Positions 1-8,581 of a stretch of DNA of 64,000 nucleotides are shown piece after piece. Origin of the DNA: CALFER01 sp964472395 (GTDB taxonomy: Bacteria; CSSED10-310; CALFER01). The notes beneath the pieces are model-generated. The model had not been told where the DNA came from. It made no database searches and was given only the letters and a program-made list of their open reading frames with translations. The stretch is from the NCBI GenBank assembly GCA_964472395.1, contig CAYYMM010000009.1:1-64000 (forward strand), read 5' to 3'. Each line of letters begins with the position of its first letter. Positions within the stretch are counted from its first letter, which is position 1. Made by a program: the position numbers and the translations under genes.

Positions 1-1
1 T

Positions 2-40
2 CATAATGGATGCCGTCCACCGAAACGCCGCAGAGTTTGA
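2..40 (+). CDS. rpsK: 30S ribosomal protein S11, C-terminal end (partial)
   Basis: The first complete codons read HNGCRPPKRRRV followed by TGA. This is the highly conserved C-terminus of ribosomal protein S11, the small-subunit protein of the platform near the mRNA exit. Only twelve codons fall inside the window and the rest lies upstream. Its place directly before rpsD, rpoA and rplQ matches the canonical alpha-operon order, which supports the call despite the short length. Confidence 0.88.
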   Translation, partial: HNGCRPPKRRRV

Positions 41-82
41 TGTTTTAACCGTTATGGAATTGATATCAGGAGGAAATTGACC

Positions 83-703
83 TTGGCTAGATATACAGGA
101 TCTGTTTGCAGGTTATGCCGTCGAGAGGGTGAAAAACTCTTCTTGAAAGGTAACAGGTGCTCAACTGATAAATGCGCATATGACCGGCGCTCGTACGCTC
201 CAGGTCAGCATGGGCAGAAACGACCACGTAATTCGAACTACGGGCTGCAATTGCGCGAAAAGCAAAAAGTCAAACGCATATACGGTCTTCTCGAAGCACA
301 ATTCAAAAACCTGTTTGCGAAAGCCGAGAGAATCAAAGGTGTTACGGGTGAAAACTTCATGATTTTACTCGAACGCAGACTCGATAATGTTGTTTTCAGA
401 GCTAACCTCGCAATATCAAGAAATCAGGCCCGACAGCTCGTTTCGCATGGACATATCACCGTGAACGGAAAAAAGGTGAATATTCCATCTTATCTGATTA
501 AAAGCGGAGATATCATCGCTATTCGTGAATCCAGCCGGGAGATCGTTCCGATCAAAGCCGCGATGGAGTCCGGTCGAGAAATCCCGCAATGGCTGACTGT
601 CGATGCTGCTAAAATGACGGCTCAAATCGCTGCGATGCCGACACGAGAGACGATTGCGTTGCCGATCCAGGAACAGTTGATCGTCGAGTTCTTCTCCAAG
701 TAA
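83..703 (+). CDS. rpsD: 30S ribosomal protein S4
   Basis: Ribosomal protein S4 binds 16S rRNA early in small-subunit assembly and in many bacteria represses its own operon. The protein begins MARYTGSVCRLCRREGEKL and carries four cysteines (CRLC, then NRC and DKC) near the N-terminus, so it is the zinc-binding C+ form. The S4 RNA-binding domain follows at about residues 95-160 (ERRLDNVVFRANLA, HGHITVNGKKVN). The AGGAGG at 68-73 is 9 bases from the TTG at 83 but only 3 from the in-frame TTG at 77. The start at 83 (206 aa) also gives the family's usual MARY beginning, so I prefer it. Confidence 0.95.
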   Translation: MARYTGSVCRLCRREGEKLFLKGNRCSTDKCAYDRRSYAPGQHGQKRPRNSNYGLQLREKQKVKRIYGLLEAQFKNLFAKAERIKGVTGENFMILLERRLDNVVFRANLAISRNQARQLVSHGHITVNGKKVNIPSYLIKSGDIIAIRESSREIVPIKAAMESGREIPQWLTVDAAKMTAQIAAMPTRETIALPIQEQLIVEFFSK

Positions 704-741
704 TTTTAACGCGCACCCATGCGAAGGAGGTCAATCGACCG

Positions 742-1818
742 ATGCAATGGAAAGGGTTACCAAAACCGAAGCGCCTGAATGTTGATCTGGAAACACTCAC
801 AACCCATTACGGCAAATTCTGGGCTGAGCCGTTTCAACGAGGCTTCGGCATCACTATCGGAAATTCACTCCGACGCGTGTTGCTATCATCCATCCCCGGC
901 GCAGCCGTTACTGCCGTCCGTATCGATGGAGTTCTGCATGAGTTTTCGACCATTTCAGATGTTGTTGAGGATGTCACCAACATTATCTTGAATGTCAAAG
1001 AACTATTGGTCCGCATGTATGTCGATCATCCCAAAACGCTCACGCTTGATAAAAAAGGCCCAGGTGTTGCAACAGCCGGTGATATCCAGACCGATGCAGA
1101 TGTTGAAATTCTGAATCCTGACCTGCATATCGCTTCACTCGATCGCGGCGGGAAACTCCACATGGAGATCACTGTTAAAAAAGGTCGGGGATACGTACCG
1201 GCAGAGAAAACCGTCGAGGAAGAGCTTCCTATCGGTGTGATCCCAATCGATGCCAGTTTTTCACCCATAAAACGGGTCAATTACCGAATAGACGCGGCTC
1301 GACTCGGGCGTGACACTGATTATGACCGATTGACACTTGAAGTTGAGACCAACGGTACTATCACTCCGGATGATGCAATATCCCAGGCAGCACAAATTCT
1401 CCGCGATCATTACGCACTGTTCATCAATTTTGAAGATATCCAACACGACGAAGACGAAACGATTGATGCTTCATTCGAATCCATGCAGCAAAACCTCAGC
1501 AGAAGTGTCGATGAACTCGAGTTGTCCGTTCGATCGATGAACTGCCTCAATCGGGCTAACATTCGATCGATCGCAGATCTCGTGCAGAAATCCGAAGCTG
1601 AAATGCTCAAAACACGCAATTTCGGGCGCAAATCCTTAAATGAGATCAAAGCGGTTCTGACTCAAATGGGGTTGTCATTTGGAATGGACCTGACGAAATA
1701 TGGCTTTGAGAAGCCTGAACCCTCGGACATGCTGGATGACGATGAGACAGAGTTTGACGATCATGACGAAGATGATACGGATATTGACGACGATATTCAG
1801 GACGACTCTGAAGAGTAA
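742..1818 (+). CDS. rpoA: DNA-directed RNA polymerase subunit alpha
   Basis: The alpha subunit dimerises to nucleate RNA polymerase assembly, and its C-terminal domain contacts UP elements and activators. The N-terminal domain shows FAEPFQRGFG-type and GNSLRRVLLSSIPGAAV motifs (about residues 25-60). The C-terminal domain (about 255-325) has the helix-hairpin-helix region LNRANIRSIADLVQKSE and GRKSLNEIK. A good Shine-Dalgarno (GAAGGAGG) precedes the ATG. At 358 aa it is longer than the usual 310-335 because of a C-terminal tail in which 20 of the last 30 residues are Asp or Glu. It sits between rpsD and rplQ as in most bacteria. Confidence 0.98.
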   Translation: MQWKGLPKPKRLNVDLETLTTHYGKFWAEPFQRGFGITIGNSLRRVLLSSIPGAAVTAVRIDGVLHEFSTISDVVEDVTNIILNVKELLVRMYVDHPKTLTLDKKGPGVATAGDIQTDADVEILNPDLHIASLDRGGKLHMEITVKKGRGYVPAEKTVEEELPIGVIPIDASFSPIKRVNYRIDAARLGRDTDYDRLTLEVETNGTITPDDAISQAAQILRDHYALFINFEDIQHDEDETIDASFESMQQNLSRSVDELELSVRSMNCLNRANIRSIADLVQKSEAEMLKTRNFGRKSLNEIKAVLTQMGLSFGMDLTKYGFEKPEPSDMLDDDETEFDDHDEDDTDIDDDIQDDSEE

Positions 1819-1852
1819 ACGTCTAACATTATTGTTATAAAGGGCAGACGAT

Positions 1853-2245
1853 ATGAGACATCTGAAACTAAAGGGTAAACTCGGACGCAACTCAAGCCAT
1901 CGCAAGGCGATGCTGCGAAATATGGCTTCGTCGCTTCTCGAACATGAACGTATTCAGACAACCTATTCAAAAGCGAAAGAAGTTCGTAAAGTAGTCGATC
2001 ATCTGATTACATTGGCGAAACAGGAAACGCTGCATGCTCATCGCCAGGTCGCCGAGTATATCTCAGATCGTACTCTCGTACGAAAGCTGTTCGATACCCT
2101 GGCCTCGCGGTATGCTTCAAGAAATGGCGGTTACTCCAGAACATATAAACTGGGATTTCGTCACGGTGATGCAGCTCCTATGGTCGTGATAGAACTCGTG
2201 GATGCAGCGGTCAAACAAGACGATACACCTGCGAAAAAAGAATAA
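1853..2245 (+). CDS. rplQ: 50S ribosomal protein L17
   Basis: Large-subunit ribosomal protein L17, 130 aa. It begins MRHLKLKGKLGRNSSHRKAM and continues with MASSLLEHERIQTTYSKAKEVR, the conserved N-terminal core of the family. A typical GGGYSRTYKLGFRHGDAAPM segment lies near residues 85-105. It follows rpoA by 34 bases, as in the classical alpha operon. The last ten or so residues are short and charged, within normal family variation. Confidence 0.97.
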   Translation: MRHLKLKGKLGRNSSHRKAMLRNMASSLLEHERIQTTYSKAKEVRKVVDHLITLAKQETLHAHRQVAEYISDRTLVRKLFDTLASRYASRNGGYSRTYKLGFRHGDAAPMVVIELVDAAVKQDDTPAKKE

Positions 2246-2281
2246 CGGACCGGAGTTGCTCGCTACCGGGGACATCAGGCA

Positions 2282-2656
2282 ATGGCGAACCAGAACCATC
2301 CGAAAATTCTGATCATCGATGATGAGGTGAATGTACAGGATTCACTGAAGATAATCCTGAATTATCAAGGATATCAGGTTACTGCCGTCAGTGATCCGGA
2401 TGAGGGTTTGTCCCTGTTGCAGGACCTCTCCTACAATCTCGTCATTCTGGATCTGAAAATGCCCAATCATGATGGATTCGATGTTCTGAGTCGAATTCGT
2501 AACGAGTATCCCCTGATAAAAGTAATCATCATCACGGGATTCGGAACTCTGGATATTGCACGGAAAGCTCTGTCGATGGGGGCCAGCTATTACTTCGATA
2601 AACCGATTGATCTGGAGCGATTCATCGCGCGCGTTAAAAACGCTATCGAATCATAA
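2282..2656 (+). CDS. Single-domain response regulator (CheY-like receiver)
   Basis: A stand-alone receiver domain of 124 aa with no output domain. It acts by phosphorylation-dependent protein contacts. The acidic pocket Asp13-Asp14, phospho-acceptor Asp57 (VILDLKMP), Thr85 (IIITG) and Lys107 (FDKP) are all in place, so it should be phosphorylatable. The sequence resembles receivers paired with sigma-54-type or chemotaxis-like systems, but the partner cannot be told. It starts 36 bases after rplQ and ends just before a terminator, so it probably shares the ribosomal transcript. No histidine kinase is encoded in the window. Confidence 0.9.
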   Translation: MANQNHPKILIIDDEVNVQDSLKIILNYQGYQVTAVSDPDEGLSLLQDLSYNLVILDLKMPNHDGFDVLSRIRNEYPLIKVIIITGFGTLDIARKALSMGASYYFDKPIDLERFIARVKNAIES

Positions 2657-2684
2657 TTGACGTCCAACTGAAACAAAGTTAACG

Positions 2685-2708
2685 CCTCCCATTCTACGGG
2701 AGGTTTTT
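2685..2708 (+). terminator. Rho-independent terminator of the alpha operon
   Basis: A perfect 6-bp stem (CCTCCC 2685-2690 with GGGAGG 2698-2703) and a 7-base loop are followed by TTTTT at 2704-2708. The T-run is on the plus strand, so it terminates the rpsD-rpoA-rplQ-receiver transcript. The hairpin overlaps the 3' end of the convergent uvrC, whose stop codon lies in the loop. Confidence 0.8.
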
Positions 2709-4547
2709 GTTATACTGACGCAGTTTCTGAATGGAAGCGGCACCGATCCCTTCAATCTTCAGTAACTCAGAGTCCGACGCAGCCAGGATTGCTTCCACCG
2801 AACCAAAAGCTCCTAGGAGTCGACGAATGATTACAGACGAAAGTCGGGTCTGCGATCGGAAAGGGCTCTGCATCGTTTTCTTCTCATGCAATTTCCGATG
2901 ATACGTGATCGCAAAGCGGTGTGCCTCGTCTCGAATTCGATCGAGAAGTAATGTTGCCGGAGATGAAAACTTCAGGAGGATTTCTTTTCCACCTGACAAA
3001 AACAGACTCTCGGATGTCCGCTGATTCCTGATCTTTGCCATTGATACTATCGGAATATTCAGTTCGGGAAACGATCGCATCACATCCAGAGCTGCAGCAA
3101 GTTGATTGGCTCCACCGTCAATCACAAACAGCTCTGGTAGATCCCACCCGGAATCGTTCTGCCTCAGCAACCGTCGCCTTAATACTTCCGAAATCCTCTG
3201 CGGATCACCGGAAGAATCCGTAGATTTGATCCTAAACCTCCGATATCGGGATTTGACGGGACTCCCATCCCGGAAGTGAACAATAGATCCAACCACTTCA
3301 CGTCCTTGAAACTCGGATATATCCAAAGCCTCAATCGTCCTCGGAACCCCATTGAATTCAATAATCCGTGAAAGTTCTGTCAAGGCTTCCAAATGAGAGT
3401 GTTGTTTTAACTCATCCCGAGTAATACGAGCATGGTGTTGTAGGTTTATGGAGGCCAGTTTTATCAATTTGAGCTTTATGCCGCGTTCCGGCTTCCGGAT
3501 GAACACGCGCCTTCCTCGTATCTGTGACAGAATGGCTTCGAGCTGATCATGGTTCTCAGGCAGATGGCTGCACAAGATTGTTGATGGTATCGGGACTCCA
3601 CTCGAATAGTACCGCCCTAGCCAGGATTCAATAACTTCACTCGTGGAAGTATCGGGAGGTGTCTCAATTTCCCGATGAATGTTACCGTATATCACTCCTG
3701 CACGGATCATCACACACTCGACATCTGAAAAGTAATTCCCACATGAAACCGCAATGACATCGAGATCGACAGGACGAGGAATCAATAGGTCCCGTCCTCT
3801 CGAAACATGACGTACAGCGTCAATCTGATCTCGAATTCGTGCCGCCGTTTCAAAATCTAGAACTTCTGCAGCATGTCGCATTTCGACCTCGAGTCTCTTC
3901 ATTAGATCACTGCTCCTCCCGGAAAGAAGGAGCTTCACTTTTGCGACTGCATCCTGATAGGTTGAACGATCGATGTGTCCGGCACAAACACCGGGGCAGC
4001 GTTTCATCTGATAGTGCAGGCAAGGACGAGCGGTCGCTGTTCGAATCGGAGATGTGCACTTTCTGAGTGCAAAATGCTTGTCAATCAACCGAAGGACTAT
4101 TCGCAGCATCTTGGCGGAAGGATACGGGCCATAATACAATGCACCGTCATCTGCACATCGCCTGACTATTGTGATGAACGGATAGGGATCTAGGATCTCA
4201 AGTCTGATGAGAGGATATCGTTTGTCATCACGCATCTTGATATTGAATTCCGGCCGATGTTTCTTGATCAGCGAATCCTCGAGAATCAATGCCTCAACTT
4301 CATTCGTGACGACAATCCAATCCAGAGATGCCGAGGCTGCGATCATGCGTTCATGCCGGCCGGATTCTGTGCGATTCAATATATGTGAGCGGATTCTATG
4401 CTTGAGATTGAGCGCTTTCCCGACATAGAGAACTTTTCCGGAATCACTCCAGAATCGATATGCTCCGGGTTCCTCTGGAGCGAAACGGACGGCATCATTC
4501 AGGGTGACGCGTCCCGATTTGCAGTGTGTATCAGTTTTTGAATCCAT
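2694..4547 (-). CDS. uvrC: Excinuclease ABC subunit C
   Basis: UvrC makes both incisions around a DNA lesion in nucleotide excision repair after UvrB has been loaded. The 617 aa show an N-terminal GIY-YIG nuclease domain (GAYRFW, then VLYVGKALNLKHRI, about residues 28-55) and a UvrB-interacting UVR motif near 205-235. An RNase H-like second nuclease domain follows (LDISEFQGREVVGSIVHF and DEAHRFAITYHRK). Tandem helix-hairpin-helix motifs close the protein (LLGAFGSVEAIL, LLKIEGIGAASIQKL). The start lies 49 bases inside the end of uvrB, implying translational coupling. A weak Shine-Dalgarno makes the exact start slightly uncertain. Confidence 0.96.
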   Translation of the reverse strand: MDSKTDTHCKSGRVTLNDAVRFAPEEPGAYRFWSDSGKVLYVGKALNLKHRIRSHILNRTESGRHERMIAASASLDWIVVTNEVEALILEDSLIKKHRPEFNIKMRDDKRYPLIRLEILDPYPFITIVRRCADDGALYYGPYPSAKMLRIVLRLIDKHFALRKCTSPIRTATARPCLHYQMKRCPGVCAGHIDRSTYQDAVAKVKLLLSGRSSDLMKRLEVEMRHAAEVLDFETAARIRDQIDAVRHVSRGRDLLIPRPVDLDVIAVSCGNYFSDVECVMIRAGVIYGNIHREIETPPDTSTSEVIESWLGRYYSSGVPIPSTILCSHLPENHDQLEAILSQIRGRRVFIRKPERGIKLKLIKLASINLQHHARITRDELKQHSHLEALTELSRIIEFNGVPRTIEALDISEFQGREVVGSIVHFRDGSPVKSRYRRFRIKSTDSSGDPQRISEVLRRRLLRQNDSGWDLPELFVIDGGANQLAAALDVMRSFPELNIPIVSMAKIRNQRTSESLFLSGGKEILLKFSSPATLLLDRIRDEAHRFAITYHRKLHEKKTMQSPFRSQTRLSSVIIRRLLGAFGSVEAILAASDSELLKIEGIGAASIQKLRQYNKNLP

Positions 4548-6505
4548 CGTATTTTATCTCGAATCTGTGCTGCCTCTTCGAACTTCAACTCAAGAGCGAA
4601 TCTGTGCATTTCCTTTTCATAACCAGCGATTTTCTGAATTGCATCTTCAAGAGTCCATGTCGAAGGGTCTTCGCTGGATTCTTGTACCGTCAGATAATCT
4701 GAGTCGGCGATAATGAAGGCTTCGGATTCAAGTTCCTTGCTGATTGACTGCGGTATGATCCCCATTTCTTGATTGTGTCGATGCTGGATCTCTCGTCTTC
4801 GGCTTGTTTCATTCAGTGCCGTCTGCATTGACCGTGTCATCGTTTCAGCATAAAGAATCGCTTTTCCCTCAATATGCCTCGCGCACCGCCCAATTGTCTG
4901 AATCAATGAGGTCGTGGAACGGAGAAACCCCTCTTTATCCGCATCCAGAATAGCGACGAGTGAAACCTCGGGCAGATCAAGACCTTCGCGCAGGAGATTA
5001 ACTCCGATCAGAGCATCATACTTGCCGGCTCGGAGTTCGCGGATAATTTGAATTCGATCGAGAGTTGCAACATCTGAATGAAGATAAACGACTCTCAGTC
5101 CGGTATCCGTATAATGTTCAGTCAGATCCTCTGCAAGCTTTTTCGTCAACGTCGTGACCAGCGTTCTCTGATTCTTCTGTGCTCGCATCTTGATCTCGGC
5201 ATACAGATCATCGACTTGCGTATTTGCACTCCTGATCTCGACGATCGGATCCAGCAATCCTGTGGGACGTGTTATCTGCTCGACAATCCGCTCTCCAGCA
5301 GTACGATACTCAAACTCCGATGGTGTTGCTGAAACATATATCAACCTAGGAACAACCTCTTGAAATTCTTCGAATTTCAATGGTCGGTTGTCGATCGCGC
5401 TGGGAAGTCTAAAGCCAAACTCCACCAGAACGCGCTTGCGTGAGTAGTCTCCGCGATACATCGCCTGGAGTTGCGGCAATGTCACGTGGCTCTCATCGAT
5501 AAACACAATCGCATCATCCGGCAGATAATCGAGTAACGTCGGAGGAGGTTCGCCGGGTGCTCGTCCGGTCAGGTGCCTGGAGTAATTTTCGATTCCGTTG
5601 CAGTATCCTGTTAATTCGAGTAACTCGAGATCATATTCAGTTCGTTCGATCAGGCGTTGTCGTTCAAGCAGTTTTCGGTTTGATTCCAACTCACGAACAC
5701 GCTCTGTCAGTTCTGAGCGGATCCCAGCTAGAATTTCTGGCATTCGTCCTGGCGGGGTCACATAATGGGATGCAGGAAAAACGGTCACATTCGGAAGTTC
5801 TTTGAGTACCGTTCCACGCAAAGGATCGATTCTGCATATCCGATCGATCTCATCCCCAAAAAACTCGATTCGAAAAGCATCCTGTTCACTGGCACCATAT
5901 ACCTCAAGCGTATCGCCACGAACCCTGAACTTACCACGGGCAAGATAGATGTCATTTCGCGAGTACTGTTGTTCGATCAGTCGTTCGATCACGCGCTTTC
6001 GACTGATTTGCAGACCTTTGGACAGCTTGATCAGCATGCCGGCGTAATCCGCTGGAGATCCGAGTCCATAAATGCATGAGACGGACGCGACAATGATGGA
6101 ATCGCGGTGCTCCAGGAGCGACTGGGTAGCGGCATGGCGCATTCGATCTAAATCCTCGTTGATCGAAGAATCCTTCTCAATATATGTGTCCGATGAGGGG
6201 ATATAGGCTTCCGGTTGATAGTAATCGTAATAACTGACGAAGTATTCCACGTGATTGTCAGGAAAGAATCGCCTGAATTCCCGGTACAGCTGGGCGGCAA
6301 GGGTTTTGTTGTGAGCAATCACTAGAGCGGGACGGTTACAGGTTTCAATCACCTTGGCCATGGTGAATGTTTTGCCGGATCCGGTTACACCCACTAATAC
6401 CTGATGCTCCTGCCCGTCGATCACACCGTTGGACAGATATCGGATGGCTTTGGCTTGATCACCTCGAGCCTGAAACGGCGTTTTCATCAAAAAGTCAGGC
6501 GGCAT
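4499..6505 (-). CDS. uvrB: Excinuclease ABC subunit B
   Basis: UvrB is the damage-verifying helicase-like ATPase of nucleotide excision repair. It receives DNA from UvrA and recruits UvrC. At 668 aa it is close to the E. coli length. The Walker A GVTGSGKT lies at residues 39-46, and the damage-probing beta-hairpin region FVSYYDYYQPEAYIP follows near residue 95. Further on come the VFIDESHVTLPQ segment, the helicase motif LIGVNLLREGLDLPEVSLV and a C-terminal UVR domain that binds UvrC. GGGAG six bases before the ATG supports the start. It forms an operon with uvrC; uvrA is not in the window. Confidence 0.98.
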   Translation of the reverse strand: MPPDFLMKTPFQARGDQAKAIRYLSNGVIDGQEHQVLVGVTGSGKTFTMAKVIETCNRPALVIAHNKTLAAQLYREFRRFFPDNHVEYFVSYYDYYQPEAYIPSSDTYIEKDSSINEDLDRMRHAATQSLLEHRDSIIVASVSCIYGLGSPADYAGMLIKLSKGLQISRKRVIERLIEQQYSRNDIYLARGKFRVRGDTLEVYGASEQDAFRIEFFGDEIDRICRIDPLRGTVLKELPNVTVFPASHYVTPPGRMPEILAGIRSELTERVRELESNRKLLERQRLIERTEYDLELLELTGYCNGIENYSRHLTGRAPGEPPPTLLDYLPDDAIVFIDESHVTLPQLQAMYRGDYSRKRVLVEFGFRLPSAIDNRPLKFEEFQEVVPRLIYVSATPSEFEYRTAGERIVEQITRPTGLLDPIVEIRSANTQVDDLYAEIKMRAQKNQRTLVTTLTKKLAEDLTEHYTDTGLRVVYLHSDVATLDRIQIIRELRAGKYDALIGVNLLREGLDLPEVSLVAILDADKEGFLRSTTSLIQTIGRCARHIEGKAILYAETMTRSMQTALNETSRRREIQHRHNQEMGIIPQSISKELESEAFIIADSDYLTVQESSEDPSTWTLEDAIQKIAGYEKEMHRFALELKFEEAAQIRDKIRWIQKLIHTANRDASP

Positions 6506-6555
6506 CGATTTCTCCCTGGATTTTGTCCGTATCCTTCACGATACTGATTGATCGG

Positions 6556-6585
6556 CTGACAAACTCCACCAAAATATCGTATCTT
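6556..6585 (+). promoter_or_regulatory. Candidate promoter of the PBP1a gene, possibly leaderless
   Basis: CTGACA (6556-6561, 5/6 to the -35 consensus) and TATCTT (6580-6585, 4/6 to the -10) are 18 bases apart. Only six bases separate the -10 from the ATG at 6592, and no Shine-Dalgarno is visible. Transcription would therefore start at or next to the start codon. This rests on pattern matching alone. Confidence 0.4.
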
Positions 6586-6591
6586 ATACCC

Positions 6592-8550
6592 ATGAATGTT
6601 GCCAATTGGAAACGCACATTGATCTGGATTGCATCAGGCGCTTTGTTAACTGGAGTCCTGTTCGGAGTAACTCTGGGACTCATCCTGCGAACACTTCCGC
6701 GCGTCGAAGCTCTGGAGTATTATCGTCCGGATGTTGTCACGCATATTCTGGATTGCAACGGGCAAACGGTCGGGGAGTTTTTTACCGAGCGTCGCATCGC
6801 CTTAACTCGAAGCGAGATTCCTGATGCCATCGTTCACGCGATTCTCGCCGCCGAGGACGCCGATTTTTACACCCATACAGGGTTCGATTTTCCCGGGATC
6901 ATCCGAGCTGGCATCAAAAACCTCCTTCAGTTCAGAAAAGGCCAGGGGGCCAGCACACTGACACAGCAACTCGCCCGAATGCTGTTTTTATCAAATGAGA
7001 AGACATACTCCCGCAAGATCAAGGAAGCACTGCTCACAATTCAAATTGAACGGCGCTATTCCAAAGATGAAATTCTTACGCTGTATCTGAACCAGAGCTA
7101 TTTCGGGCATGGAGCATATGGCATCGAATCAGCGGCACGTACGTTCTTTAACAAGTCCGTCGCCCAGCTCAGCACTCCAGAAGCTGCGACACTTGTATGT
7201 TTATTAAAAAATCCTGCAAACTTCAGCCCATTCAATCATCCCGATCGAACACTCCAGAGCAGGAACAATGTGATGCGACGCATGCTGGATGTCGGTTTTT
7301 TGAATGCTGGTGAAATGGAGGAGTTTTCCGCTACGCCGCTTGGAGTCGTGACGAATCGCGACCGGAGTCGAATCGGTCCTTACTATGTCGAAGAAGTTCG
7401 TCAGAGTGCTGTCGATGCACAGGGAAACGACCTTGTCCTCACCGGAGGTTTATCAATCAAATCCTGTATGGACATGAAACAACAGATAGCCGCAGAGGCT
7501 GCGGTCGAAGCCGGCTACAGGCGGTTCACTGCCTCACATCCTGAAGGGACAGAGATTCAGATCGCCCTGATCGCTGTTCGTCCGGGATTGGGTGATGTCA
7601 CTTGTATGGTCGGAGGGGTGGATTTCGACGCAAGTAAATTCAATCGATCCATGCAGGCTCGCCGACAACCCGGATCAGCAATCAAACCCTTTATCTACCT
7701 GACCGCCGTGCTACAGGGATTTCCGCCGAACCGGTTGATCGATGATAGTCCATTTGAATATACAGATCCCCAATCCGGTCAGGTCTGGAGACCCCAGAAT
7801 TACGATCGCTTGTTTCGTGGTCCTCTGACCCTTCGAAAAGCCCTTGAGACATCCAATAACATCGTCGCGATTAAATTACTTCAGGAAGTCGGGATCGACG
7901 AGTTCCTTCAGGTGATTCGTCGGGCTGGGATCGAGTCGCAATTGCCGCGATTCCTATCGGTTGGGTTGGGGTCAGGGGAGGTGACTCTTCTTGAGCTAGT
8001 CAACGCATACGCTACAATAGCTGCAAACGGGATGTTCGCCGAGCCACGATTGATTGAAGAAATCCGGGATCATAAAAAGACGATCCTTGATAAAAACCTT
8101 CCACACATCGAGGAGCGATTCACCGCTAAACACTGTGCAGTCATTACGCGTTTATTGACGGGTGTCGTCGAGAACGGAACTGCGTGGCGACTGAAACAAC
8201 TCCACCGACCGGTTGCTGCAAAAACTGGAACGACGAGTGATTATACAGATGCGTGGTTGATAGCCTACACCCCATCCCTCGCTGCCGGCGTGTGGGTTGG
8301 TTATGATCTGAGAAAAAGCCTGGGAAGTGGCGAAACCGGTTCTGCACTTGCAGGTCCAATTTTGTATGAATTCCTGGATCAGATTTATGCAGGAACAGAA
8401 CCCGAAGAGTTTGTAATTCCCGATGGCGCAGTTGAAATTATGATCTGTAAGGATTCCGGTCATATCGCCGTGGCGAATTGTCCACATACGTACTCAGAGC
8501 TGTTCGCCCGGCCGAATCTCCCAACGGAACGCTGCTATATCCATCCATGA
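6592..8550 (+). CDS. Class A penicillin-binding protein 1a (peptidoglycan glycosyltransferase/transpeptidase)
   Basis: A bifunctional cell-wall synthase that polymerises lipid II glycan strands and cross-links them in the periplasm. An N-terminal transmembrane anchor (about residues 8-30) precedes a GT51 domain with EDADFYTHTG, whose catalytic Glu is residue 88, and GASTLTQQLARMLFL. The penicillin-binding transpeptidase domain has Ser362 in SAIK, SNN, and KTGTTSDYTDAW. I chose the ATG at 6592 (652 aa) because it starts right before the membrane anchor. The longer open frame from 6367 runs back over uvrB and adds 75 residues without family character. The gene is divergent from uvrB. Confidence 0.94.
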   Translation: MNVANWKRTLIWIASGALLTGVLFGVTLGLILRTLPRVEALEYYRPDVVTHILDCNGQTVGEFFTERRIALTRSEIPDAIVHAILAAEDADFYTHTGFDFPGIIRAGIKNLLQFRKGQGASTLTQQLARMLFLSNEKTYSRKIKEALLTIQIERRYSKDEILTLYLNQSYFGHGAYGIESAARTFFNKSVAQLSTPEAATLVCLLKNPANFSPFNHPDRTLQSRNNVMRRMLDVGFLNAGEMEEFSATPLGVVTNRDRSRIGPYYVEEVRQSAVDAQGNDLVLTGGLSIKSCMDMKQQIAAEAAVEAGYRRFTASHPEGTEIQIALIAVRPGLGDVTCMVGGVDFDASKFNRSMQARRQPGSAIKPFIYLTAVLQGFPPNRLIDDSPFEYTDPQSGQVWRPQNYDRLFRGPLTLRKALETSNNIVAIKLLQEVGIDEFLQVIRRAGIESQLPRFLSVGLGSGEVTLLELVNAYATIAANGMFAEPRLIEEIRDHKKTILDKNLPHIEERFTAKHCAVITRLLTGVVENGTAWRLKQLHRPVAAKTGTTSDYTDAWLIAYTPSLAAGVWVGYDLRKSLGSGETGSALAGPILYEFLDQIYAGTEPEEFVIPDGAVEIMICKDSGHIAVANCPHTYSELFARPNLPTERCYIHP

Positions 8551-8581
8551 TAGGCTTCGAATTAGTGACGGATCCGACCTC

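Noticed and set aside
8152..8487. Antisense ORF of 111 aa opposite the end of the PBP1a gene
   Set aside because: It lies entirely within the strongly conserved transpeptidase sequence and has no recognisable motif.
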